The notes beneath the pieces are model-generated. The model was not told where the DNA came from, did no database searches, and saw only the letters and a list, made by a program, of their open reading frames with translations. From Cryptomeria japonica (taxonomy: Eukaryota > Streptophyta > Pinopsida > Cupressales > Cupressaceae): DNA of 64,000 nt. The stretch covers positions 141,824,849 through 141,888,848 of the forward strand of contig NC_081410.1 in NCBI RefSeq assembly GCF_030272615.1, in the 5' to 3' direction. Shown here in pieces: positions 35,020-44,775 of the stretch (positions are counted from its first letter, which is position 1; every line of letters begins with the position of its first letter). A program made the position numbers and the translations under genes.

Positions 35020-35760
35020 CTGAAAATGTTTTACCCTACCTTGGAACTTGCATTTTCACCTTGGAACTTGTGTTAGGGTATTGCGGTTCAATCTGAGCTG
35101 TAGATCTTCCTGTCGACCTTTCTTTACCATAGATTCTTTAACAATCTTCATACACGGCTTACCAATCATTTAATTCACTCCAGCTCATCATCTTCCTTCA
35201 TTAAATATCACATGTAAACATTTAATGCATTCTGTTATAGCTCGGTTGTAACTTGATAAATACTAAACTTCACTCGGTAGACATTCTGCCTTCATTAACC
35301 GATAGCGATAACCTTAGGGTTTACCGACTAGGTTCCTTAGGGTTTACCGACTAGGTTCTTTGCTCAGTAACATAGTGTAGTATTAACCTTTCAAACAATA
35401 GCATATGTAGGATATCAAAACAATCTAAACATCATGATCTAATCATTGTCTAACTCAGTAATAGTTTCCCATTGAATAACTTATCCCCTTATTCATCATA
35501 TTCTTTCGGTGTCTTTTACCGACATCTTTATACTCATCAAATCATGCTTCTTAAGATATGGTAACATCATATTGAATTAGAAAATCAATTTCTTGACGTC
35601 AATGACAAAATAATAATATTAAGACAGTAATCATCCTTAATTAGTTATATCCATAGTCATTAACAACCTTCTCAATATCCTTATTGAAATGCCAATAATC
35701 TCTCATTGTAATTGGAATGCCAACCTTCTTCTTGTCTGTTATAATGCAATATTGCCAACA
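35020..35760 (-). repeat. Copia 5' LTR, proximal fragment
   Basis: Aligns with about 19634-20355. Its right edge GCCAACA (35760) is followed by the target duplication AAGGA. It contains a local duplication of CCTTGGAACTTG (35038 and 35057) absent from the other LTR. Confidence 0.9.
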
Positions 35761-35765
35761 AAGGA

Positions 35766-35970
35766 TACACTAGATCTGACAATACCATCCCCCTTCCTTG
35801 ACAGTACATGACATATTTAAAGGACCCAATAGTTGCTGAGAGGTACGCAACCGTCAACCAACTGACACATAACCACCCAAGACTGACAACCCACTCAATA
35901 CAATTAATCAATACCTTGTTGGATAACAAATATTATTAAACATAACAATAGGCAATTTATGTTGACAACA
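35766..35970 (-). repeat. Outer element LTR A, proximal part
   Basis: Aligns without gaps to 40011-40215 of LTR B with about 14 substitutions. The right edge GACAACA reads TGTTGTC on the minus strand. Confidence 0.9.
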
Positions 35971-35988
35971 TCATCCCCCCCAAAAGAA
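35971..35988 (-). other. Outer element polypurine tract
   Basis: Minus strand TTTTGGGGGGGATGA immediately precedes the LTR start. Confidence 0.7.
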
Positions 35989-36094
35989 AAAAATTTGTCT
36001 TCCAGACGACAAGCAAACATCAAGTAATATTCGAGAAGACTAACGACCAACAGCGACTTCGATTGCACAACCCCGACTTGTAGTGTACCTGCCA

Positions 36095-36265
36095 AATCAA
36101 ATGGGGGTTTGGGGCAATGCCCCCAACGGGGTTAAGGTGAAGCACCCCTTGCAAGGGTATGGGGGCAGCACCCCTAGTGGGGTTAAGGGGTAGAGCCCCT
36201 TGTGGGGTCGAGGGGCAGTGCCCCTTGCAGGGTCCCAGGGAAGCACCCCTTGCAAGGTCCTGGGG
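36095..36265. repeat. GC-rich minisatellite, about 30-bp unit
   Basis: Five or so units around GGGGTTAAGGGG, CAGTGCCCCTTG and variants such as GGGGCAATGCCCC. Each unit can fold on itself (GGGGCAGTGCCCC). It is in the 3' internal part of the outer element and contrasts with the AT-rich background. Confidence 0.85.
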
Positions 36266-36405
36266 AATTATGTTTTCTGACTTGTTCTTTCATACAGACT
36301 TGTGCTTCTCTATTGGATGTACGATGCATAGGTGTGTGGCTTGAGACTCCCTTCATCAAACTTAAAGTTGATGCCTTCAATTTTTTGATATATTGCTTCC
36401 TTGAT

Positions 36406-36900
36406 CGTACGGTATTCCTCATGTGGCCCGTACGGATTTCTCTTGGTTGTCGTACAGCCTCCGCCTTTGGTTGATGTACCTATAGTGTGGTCCAATGACC
36501 TCTTCTTGATTGCATCCCTATATACTGTATGATGACTCATGTACAATGTCCATATGACTTCTATGTATGTCGTATGATGCCTCTTTTGCCATATTCATCG
36601 TACGGTTTCACCGTACACTGTACCCTTTTCTCTATGTAGTTTATGTCGTACATTGTACGGGTCAAATGAATGGAATACGTTGTATGGAATGGTTGGATGA
36701 GCTATGTCATACAAGTTGATTGAACTAGGTACGCCGTACAGAATGATGTTGTGTTGTACGTCGTATGGAATGGTGATCTGTCATACGTCGTACGGACTCC
36801 TCGCCTTGTCATACAAAATGGTGCTTTGCACTTGTGTGTCGACCATACTTGTTGACCATACAATGTACGATATTTTTGCTTCTTCACCTACACCGTACGG
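36406..36900. repeat. Array rich in CGTACGG / TACGACGTA words
   Basis: At least fifteen variants of CGTACGG, CGTACAG or CGTCGTATGG lie within 500 bp, and further ones follow to 37370. On the minus strand part of it reads as units of about 26-28 bp with core CATTCCATACGACGTA. No protein frame survives through it. It lies in the internal region of the outer element, between the protease remnant and the 3' LTR. Confidence 0.75.
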
Positions 36901-37699
36901 ATTCAACTTCTCCTATGGCTGGATGGGAATGTTCCTTCCCTCTCGATTTTGTCCTACTATCAAGTCTTCTTCCCCAGCTCTCCCTTGACCATATGGATTT
37001 CCAGCACTCAAATTCTCTAGTTTGTACGGTGTATTTGGGGCTCTTAGTTTCGTGTGGTAACCTCATCACGTTGACGCAACCTGGACCCTCAGAAGCCAAC
37101 TTGCTCTTGTCTGCTCTGAACCATACGGCTGAATTTCTTTTGACTGATGTGAACTGTTTAGCGTGTAGTATTAACTTCTTCAGGGCATCTCCACCAAGCA
37201 CTACAACATCCAATTTCAGATCCTCTCCCTATGAATCTTCTTCATACATCTTAGATACTTCCCCATTCCCACTCGGCAGCCTCTGTTCATACGGTACAGG
37301 CTCACTTGGTAACTGTTCATACAGCCCGGACACACCAACGCCGGATGTGCACAGATGAATATCGTACGACGGACTTTGTACTTCCTCAATTTGGCCAATT
37401 TGTAGCATGTTACTGTTGAGTTAGAAAACTCCATAATCCTCCATTTGCCAATGGAATAATCCATTAAGAGAACTCATCTCATTTGCAGAGCAATCTTCTA
37501 GTTTGAGCACCCCTTTATCGTTGGGTTTCATGCCTTTCCTTCATCCATACCTAACTCTCCACCCTCAGACTCAAAGTCCGAGGGTGCCATTTTTTCACTC
37601 ACCGCCTAGTTCCTCAAGTCAATGATGTGCTTCCTCCTGTTACTCTCGATCGAGAGTGTGTTTTGCTTCCAGTTATGATTCACCTTGGCAGTAACCAAC

Positions 37700-39703
37700 C
37701 ATCCCCTCCCGAGGAGTGCATCGTACGCCTTCTTCTGTAACCGGATAACTACAAAGTCCAAGAAAAATTATTGTCCCAATCATTACTTTTTGTGCCATCA
37801 ATGTTCCCAATGGTTGGATGTCGTGCTAGTCGGCACCTACCAAGTGAAAGGTTGGCGGCCAAAGCTTCGACTTCCCTAGACATTCCCATGTGTCTTATGG
37901 TAGTACATTTACTCCTGAGCCTCCATCAATAATGGTGTTTGTCAACTTCTTCCCCACTATTTCCGTCTCGACGACCGTCGGCTTCCTCCTGATGCTCACC
38001 GTCAACAACATTGGATCACTGGACTCATTCCCTTCAGCTGATGGTTTTCCCATCAGTTCCTCCTCATGTGGCTTACACTGGTTCTGAAAGACTGTGTCGT
38101 CACTAACTGTGTTGGCAATTGCCATTCTCAGTTGTGATATAGTTTGAAGAAGGTATGCCACCTTGATGGGTACGATTGTTTGTAGCACCTGCCGAACTAT
38201 GTTCTTCTCTGACTCCCGCAATGACATACTTGCAGTTCCATTGGAAGTTAATCATTCCTTCACCAATACTTGTTCTACTTCGGCTTGTTCCTTTTCCGTA
38301 CTAGAGTTTGAATACATTATCTTCTTTGTTTGTGCTCTTGTGATTGCCAAAACTACGTCCTCTTGTTCCTCCACGTCCAGCATATTAATACCCTTCTGAT
38401 TCAGGCAGTTGGTGTCTTCATGGTCACCTAGTCCACACCATTTGCACAATAATTTTTTCTTGTATTTCTTGTTATGGCAGTCTCTCGCAAAGTGTCCCCA
38501 TTCACTACATTGTCGGCACTGTATGATAGGACGTCCTTTGGAGTTGTATTGTATTTGGTGTTGCCCTCGTTGATTTCCATAACCACTTGGCGATACATTT
38601 TATGATTTTGATGGGCTAGACTCTTCCTGTGTGAAGAGTACTTGTGTACTTCTCATTTTCAAATTATATGGTCACTCGTTGATTGAATGCCCCATCACTT
38701 GGCAAATTTCACAAAACATATTTTTAGGACAATTAGCTTTCGTGTGCCCCTCCCTTTTGCACTCAATACACCATAGTTCATTACCTTCATTGTTGGTTCC
38801 TTTCTCAGCCTTCAATTCTTTCATCATTCTCAACATATCCCATCAAAGGGCTCATACAGTTTTGGATTCTTTGTCACTGCTACCTTTGGTGCTCTCATCA
38901 TCATTGGTCTTCCTCTTCTCTCAAGCGGAGGTTTTATTTTCACTCTCGATGTCCATTGCTCGATTGTACACATCGGCGTATGAGGATGGAGGCACTAATT
39001 TAATCTTCTTGCGCAATGAGGGTATCAATCCCTCCGTGAACCATCTCTTCTTCAACCCGTCGCCTAGCTGGTTTTCCATCTTGTTCAATAGTTCTTTAAG
39101 CCTACAGTTGTAAGCGTTTACACTCTCATTTTTCCCTTGCTTAATATTATATATTTCGATCACAATCTCATTATCATCCCTCAAGAGTTTGAATTCCTCC
39201 TGGAACGCCTTCTTCAGATCACTCCATCTCGTATTGTGTTGGGCATTGAGGTTTGTGTACCAGTCAATGGCGATCCCCCGAAGGGTGGCGGGAAATGCCT
39301 TCAGCTAGTAGTCCCTGTCATCATGGCCATTTGCCTCCTAAATGGTTATGCATGTTTTGCAATGTCGTACCAAGTCCTCCGACCCGTATCCCGTGAACTT
39401 CGGCAGTTTCTGCTTCTTCTGGGTGTTCAACATTATTTTCACTTGAAAGGTATGTGTGTATTCACCTTGTGTGCCTGACCTAGGTGGACTGTTTTGACCG
39501 CTACATTCTGGTGCTTTCCCTGCACTCTCAACCACACAGGTGTTCTCTACAAATCCACCTTTAGCGTCCCCAACACTTCGAATACTTCCAAGTGTGTCAG
39601 ACCTGAGTGAACTATTCTGATCGCTACGTTCTGGTGCTTTCCTTGCACTCTCAGACATGTATGCGTCCTCTACATGTCCACCTCCAGCATCCCAACACTC
39701 CAA
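37700..39703 (-). pseudogene. Outer element gag with zinc knuckles and retropepsin remnant
   Basis: The N-terminus (39703-39338) contains two copies of a roughly 38-residue segment (RKAPERSDQNSSLRS and GKAPECSGQNSPPRS), then LPKFTGYGSEDLVRHC. Gag core blocks follow: RGIAIDWYTNLNA, WSDLKKAFQEEFKLL and IYNIKQGKNESVNAY (38921-39290). Several CCHC knuckles come next: CIECKREGHTKANC, CRQCSEWGHFARDC and CKWCGLGDHEDTNC (38400-38790). A protease active site reads NTIIDGGSGVNVLP (about 37897-37935) and ends at a stop. Two TAG codons near 39298 and 39335 sit where Trp is expected. No reverse transcriptase follows, so the element must have depended on others. Confidence 0.85.
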
Positions 39704-39854
39704 GTACTTCTAGGCTTCGACTCGTCTCTATGCTCCCTCCGACCGAGGGTCGCAAGATCACTTAATCGCTTGGTCTTGACCACCCTATAGCCTCTTCTCA
39801 CCTTTGATGGGATCTACGGACATAAATCACTCAAGGTTGACCCGATTTCTTTTA

Positions 39855-39870
39855 AGGCAATGGTGCCAAA
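39855..39870 (-). other. Outer element primer-binding-like site
   Basis: Minus strand TTTGGCACCATTGCC directly after LTR B, close to the common Gypsy primer site word TGGCGCCGTTGCC. The matching tRNA is not assigned. Confidence 0.6.
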
Positions 39871-39871
39871 A

Positions 39872-40215
39872 TGTTTGATGGTACAACTGGTAAATTAAGT
39901 ACAGGAAATAATAATGTACGTGACAATGCATACTAGACATAGTAAAAAATATATCTTTATTCACACATTCAATTATTACAGAGAAGAGACCAAATATGGT
40001 CGGCCAAGGATACACTAGATCTGACAATACCATCCCCCTTCCTTGACAGTACATGGCATATTTAAAGGACCCAACGGTTGCTGAGAGGTACACAACCATC
40101 AACCAACCGACACATAACCACCCGAGACTGACAACCCACTCAATACAATTAATTAATACCTTATCGGATAACAAATATTATCAAACATAATAATAGGCAA
40201 TTTATGTCGACAATA
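39872..40215 (-). repeat. Outer element LTR B (344 bp, complete)
   Basis: Uninterrupted copy of the LTR that is split at the left. It shows what the target looked like before the Copia insertion: GGCCAAGGATACACTAG runs through unbroken at about 39999-40016. Confidence 0.92.
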
Positions 40216-40372
40216 ATATCTTAATATTACAAAACTCCCCTCATACTTATATTAGAGCCAAACAATCTCAAAATGAAAGGGTGTGCCCCTTTGAAAGTCA
40301 TTAACTAACTAAATATATTTTCTACTGTAATTGAGCATAAACAAATTTAACCATCCCCAAATGATTGATGTA

Positions 40373-43300
40373 TTATGCATCCTTGTAGAAATGAACATCT
40401 TTGCTCCATCTCTTCATATCATATTCTAACTGGGAGAACTCATATACCAATAAATTGACATGGGGTTCCAAGTCCTCATCTGTGTCCAGCTTCTCATTTG
40501 TCTTGTCAAGGATGTCTGTCAACTTGGCTTGCCATTGTTCTAGTGATACAAGGTCTCCATCGTGAATAATTGAAGGCATTCGGGGTGTGTTGGCATTTTC
40601 CAATGTCTGAATATCATTATTCAGTTCTTTACCAAACCTATGGTGTGCTTCCATGAATGCATTCCCTTCACCCTTTTCCTTTGCAATCATTCAGTCGTTC
40701 TTGTTCATTACTTCCTACAAATGCTCTTGTAATCTCGTATGCTCATTTAGGGCCTTTATGGTGTCGATGTATGTCCTCCAGAAATTGGTTGAGTATGACA
40801 TCATGGCTTTGAACCAGTGGTTCACCACATCACTCGCAAGTTTGTTGGTTCTCCTTTTGGCTCCCTCGAGTTGCTTCACCAATTTCTCATTTTGTAACCA
40901 CCAATAGGTTGCATCTTGCAAGGCCTCAATGGCTCTTTGTTCTGCCCCAAATGAGGATTCCTCAATTTCAGTGATCCTAGGTGTTGATTCTAGTTGTAAT
41001 GATTTATCTTGTCAATGTTGTTTTTCTACTTGCACCTCTTCATATAGAGCTTTGAGTGTATGGTTTTCTCTGACCAGGTACTCAATCTAATCCTTGTTTA
41101 GCTTGGCCACATCCAGGTTTAATTGTGAAGTTATCCTTGGATCTGTTTTGCCCACTTGTTGGATCATAAGGTCCCCAAAAGCTTCATCAATGTCTACGAG
41201 GAGTGGCCTCGTATTTCTAGGGTGTAAGGCCCATAGTAATAAAGCCTTCTGATATGGATCATATCCTAAACCAAAGAATATTCTATCAATCTCAACTGGC
41301 ACAATCTGTTTCCATGGTGCTACTTCTTTAATAAATTGTCAAACAAAAGGGCAGACTTCATCTCCCACCTAGGATAAATGATCACACCTGCTTCTTTGAG
41401 TAACTGCCTCCCCCTTTCAGGGGTCATTTCTTTGTCAATGTCCTCCTACGGCATTTGCAAATTTTCTTCCTCATCTCTCTCTCTTGCATGTTGTCTCGTT
41501 ATCTTTCCCCTATATTGACATAAGAAAGTATTAAATTTTGGTGTATGGATGAAATCTTGATCTGATATGAACTCTTCACGTTCCAATATCATGGTGTCAT
41601 CCACTTCTTGCATGTGATATTGGCTTGTAGTCAAATCCATCAATTGCTCATATCCAAACCTGAGTGGAGACATATTGTCCTGTGAATCAGTAGGAAAATA
41701 TTCAGCAGTTGACTCAGGAGATAAATGTTCTATGGATTCATTTTTCCTCACACTTTTAGACCTATTTGTGAAAACATATTGTGGAACATTATTTACAATC
41801 TCCAACTCATGTAGCAAAAATTTCTCAGCTATGACAACAGGGTCATCAATCCCCGATAAATATTTCTCATTGATCTACCACTCATAGGCTTTGGCAATTT
41901 TATCATAAGTTTCCCTTTTCTTCATTACCTCTTCTATTTCCATATTCCTGGTAAACTCATCAATCACAATAGGGGTATGCTCCCCGGCTTTCAACTTTTG
42001 TGATGCTCTAGTTCCTCGTATGTATGCTTTTGGGTCAAAGTTGGATCTTTGTTCCCCTTCCACAAGGTGGTAGTACTCTAACTTGTTTTGCAACAAATTA
42101 TAACTTTTTGAACTTTTAACAATAAAATCTGAAAACACTAACAATCCAGGCACTATTGATTTCTTTCCATAATCTATGAGATGTTTTGCACTGGCTTGAG
42201 ACAATTGTCTGATAAATCCTAGGTAAGCAACCCTATCTGGTACTGTCATTGGGAGAAAAAAGGGTTTTCCCTCAAATCCATATACCCTAATCTATGTATA
42301 ATCTAGGAAGTAATACCAATCTCCCCAATTATGGTTTATTTGGCTCTATTCATCAAATTCTTTTGGTCTTAAAAAATTCTTAATATGTGGAGACAACAAA
42401 AAAATCACAAGGGTATCCTAGCACTCTGTGCAAAGGCTTCACAAAGAATTCTTCAAAATGCATGTATTGATTGTTGTTGTATCTTTGATCTCAAGCTGAC
42501 AACCACAACTAAACAGGTTTATGGACTCCATCCTTATCATATTCTCTGACAACTAGATCTTCAGCCCATAACCCTATCTCTTGTCCAACATAGAGCAATA
42601 GGTGTACCAAGTGGGAATATTGTTTGAAATGGATATTAATGATTTCACTCTTCATTTTTTCAAGCCCATGGTTGATAGTGTCCACTAAGAAAGTGGCATA
42701 ATCAAACATACGAGGGTCTTTAGACTGAATATCTGTACTAATAACCATGGCGACAATGTCCATAAGGGGAGAAGCTTCTACACCCAAAACTTGTGTTGCA
42801 CAATAGTATGTATATTTGAAATATGGGAGGAACAAATTGATATCAAATGGGGCTTTCTCATCATCTGTAAATGGAATGACAGATCCTCCTGACCTTGGTC
42901 TATGTGGAGGAAGCCTCCATCGCTTATAGATATGCTCCATATTAAAGTACTCTTGTGTGATTTTACTCATATCAATGTGCTCTTCACATCCCCACTCCAA
43001 TTCGAACACTTTCTCAATGTAATCCTTGGTGATGCATATCAAGGGGTTGCCCATGTAATCATAGATGACTTTTGTCTTAGGGTCATACCTATCCACCAAT
43101 GCTTTTATCAACTCTTCTCTTACAAAGGCATTGGGGACTGCAAGCCACCCCAAATTCAATGTCCATAAGTTACAAACTAGCTCTATCGTGGATCTCCTCA
43201 CATAACTGAAGATAAAAAGTTCATGACCTTGAATTTTTGTCCAAATATCCCCTAGGTTTTTGAATTTATCTTCCAATCCCTCATCATCTGACTTGATTTT

Positions 43301-43460
43301 CTTTGAATGATGACTTGAGGCAGGGAATTGGTCCAACAAGCCTTAGTCTATAGGTCTCCCTTCTTTCTTCTATTGTTTAGGTTTGTTTTCCTCCCTAATT
43401 TTCTGAGGTTGGGGGTCTTTGCTTTTTCTAGCCGTGGTTTTTTTAGATGATGACGCCTCC
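40373..43460 (-). pseudogene. Unrecognised repeat-family protein, copy 2 (decayed)
   Basis: Begins MEASSSKKTTARKSKD at 43460. The best piece is a 276-residue frame (43339-42509): DQFPASS, KIQGHELFIFSYVRRST, YDYMGNPLICITKDYIEKVF, YFKYTYYCATQVLGVE, DIQSKDPRMFDYATFLVD and LLYVGQEIGLWAEDLVV. Then come FEEFFVKPL (about 42435), a middle region, LLWALHPRNTRPLLVDIDEA with VGKTDPRITSQLNLDVAKLN (41090-41240), and a charged C-terminal region ending near 40373. The order and length (about 1000 codons) match copy 1 at 8423-11392. Stops (for example two near 43375 and 43345) and frameshifts break it. Family and function are unknown. The repeated, decayed state suggests a mobile-element protein or a gene carried by one. 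Confidence 0.7.
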
Positions 43461-43716
43461 ATCTCAGATGTAATGCTGAAAGAATGAGGATTGGAAGAGC
43501 ACTTACTAGTTTTGCAAAGTAAACCCAATTGCAAAAGCTTTCACAAAATCACTCGGCCTTTGATTGCTTCAAGCTCCTCTCTCCTGATAAATTTATCAGA
43601 CAATTGTGATCGTTCTATCAGTTGAATTCATCTGTTACGTGCAATGGTCATAAAGAAACTTGATTTGAATTTATTGCGACATGACACTTTTAGGTTTGTG
43701 TGGGATTTCATGAAAG

Positions 43717-44059
43717 AATGATTAAACTTTCCTCTTTTCAAAGTTTTTTTTTGTCGGCGAGTCATCATGAGTTCTCATCGATATTACCCTGCCTCTATTT
43801 TGGTTTTGATAAAATATACCACTTTGGCTATCTACTTATCATTCTCATCAACACCTTCTTTTCATCGAAAAGATCTTATTTCGTGGCAAAATAAAACTTT
43901 CCTCTTTTCGATGAAAAGAAGGTGTCGATGAGAATGATAAGCAGATGGCCGAAGTGGTATGTTTTATTGAAACAAAAATAGAGGCGGGGTAACATCGATG
44001 AGAACTCATGATGATTCACTAACAAAAATAGAATCTGAAAAGAGGAAAGTTTAATCATT
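43717..44059. repeat. Foldback (inverted repeat), 156-bp arms
   Basis: The arm 43717-43872 is matched by the reverse complement of 43904-44059, at roughly 85-90% identity by eye, around a 31-bp loop. Both arms carry TTTTCATCGAAAAG-type words. It could form a long hairpin or give double-stranded RNA. It adjoins the CACTA-like end at 44775 and may be that element's subterminal region. Confidence 0.9.
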
Positions 44060-44084
44060 TTGTTGTGAAATCGGCTTCTTTTCG

Positions 44085-44775
44085 ATGAAAGGTGACATTT
44101 CAATTAAGGATTTTTCTATTCGGTCGATGGCTCAATTTGATCGATATATATGTGCGTGTGTGTGTGTGTTTAAATGTTGGGGAATGTCGAAATTTCAATG
44201 AACACCACAAGACAACCTTCAAGGTTTTCGTTCCTGCGACGTTCTTGTCATCCTAGTTTTCGTTGGAATTCTGACGAACGCAACCATTTATATGCAACAA
44301 GGATAGCATAGCCATGACGACAAAAATGTCGCAAGATGCAGCCTCATCATTAGTCGTAGTCATCAAAATTATGACGTATACTCATCGAAAAAAGAGGAAC
44401 ATCCCCTACATCTCATCATCTCACATGTTGGAATTATGTCGTCGGCTAGTCGAAAAAAGAGGAACGTGTCCTACGTCTCATCGTGGGACACACGTCGAAA
44501 TTCCAACGTCTTCTCATTGAAAAAAGAGGAGGGTGTTGTATGTCTCATCATCGCACATAGGTCAAAATTTCGACATCTCCTTGTCGAAAAACATCCCACT
44601 ACTCCATAGAAATTTTCAATGTGGAAAATTCAGAATTGCAACGTGCAGCCCATTGTCGGAATTTCCGACGAAAAATAGCGACAGGGATTTTCTCTCGATT
44701 TCATCGGAATTCTGATGTTTTGTTGTTTGAATTCCGACGAACACTCGTCGAAAAATGGCCCCAAATGTACTAGTG
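44085..44775. mobile_element. CACTA-type transposon end with subterminal repeats
   Basis: The sequence ends CCCCAAATGTACTAGTG (44775); read inward this is CACTAGTACATTTGGGG, a CACTA terminus. Inside it, short words around TCCGACGA / TCGTCGGAA and TCGAAAAA recur in both orientations (near 44185, 44260, 44383, 44452, 44488, 44582, 44656, 44733), as in CACTA subterminal regions. The other end of the element was not found. The unknown gene copy 2 lies about 1.3 kb inside this terminus. Confidence 0.6.

Larger units (their letters stand above)
18817..35760 (-). mobile_element. Copia-superfamily LTR retrotransposon nested in the outer element
   Basis: Ends are TGTTGG...TATCA on the minus strand. 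The target duplication is AAGGA at 18812-18816 and 35761-35765, inside the outer element's LTR. The element has an intact 3' LTR (18817-20355), a polypurine tract, RNase H, reverse transcriptase, integrase, protease and gag in Copia order (integrase before reverse transcriptase), an initiator-Met primer site, and a 5' LTR broken by a Gypsy insertion and a deletion. Where LTRs align (about 500 bp near 19650-20120 and 35040-35520) about 4% of bases differ by eye. Coding frames carry stops and a protease frameshift, so it appears inactive. Confidence 0.92.
18678..40215 (-). mobile_element. Outer LTR retrotransposon, non-autonomous (gag-protease only), carrying nested insertions
   Basis: Both LTRs are 344 bp once the inserted Copia element and its target duplication are removed. 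LTR A is 18678-18816 plus 35766-35970; LTR B is 39872-40215. Ends are TG...CA-like on the minus strand (TGTTGTC / CAAACA). A purine tract adjoins LTR A and a primer-binding-like site adjoins LTR B, fixing the minus orientation. The internal region is 35971-39871 and holds gag, several zinc knuckles and a retropepsin motif. I see no reverse transcriptase or integrase, as in non-autonomous TR-GAG-type elements. By eye the two LTRs differ at about 24 of 344 sites. Flanking ATATA/ATATC is an imperfect target duplication. Confidence 0.85.

Noticed and set aside
36834-37358. 174-residue plus-strand ORF
   Set aside because: Low-complexity, antisense to the decayed internal region of the outer element, with no recognisable domain.
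40216-40300. LTR B as the 3' LTR of an element containing unknown gene copy 2
   Set aside because: A weak purine stretch lies to the right, but LTR A and B with their own purine tract and primer-like site already define a complete element between 18678 and 40215.
43700-44103. Two similar small ORFs on opposite strands
   Set aside because: They are the two arms of one inverted repeat, not a duplicated gene.
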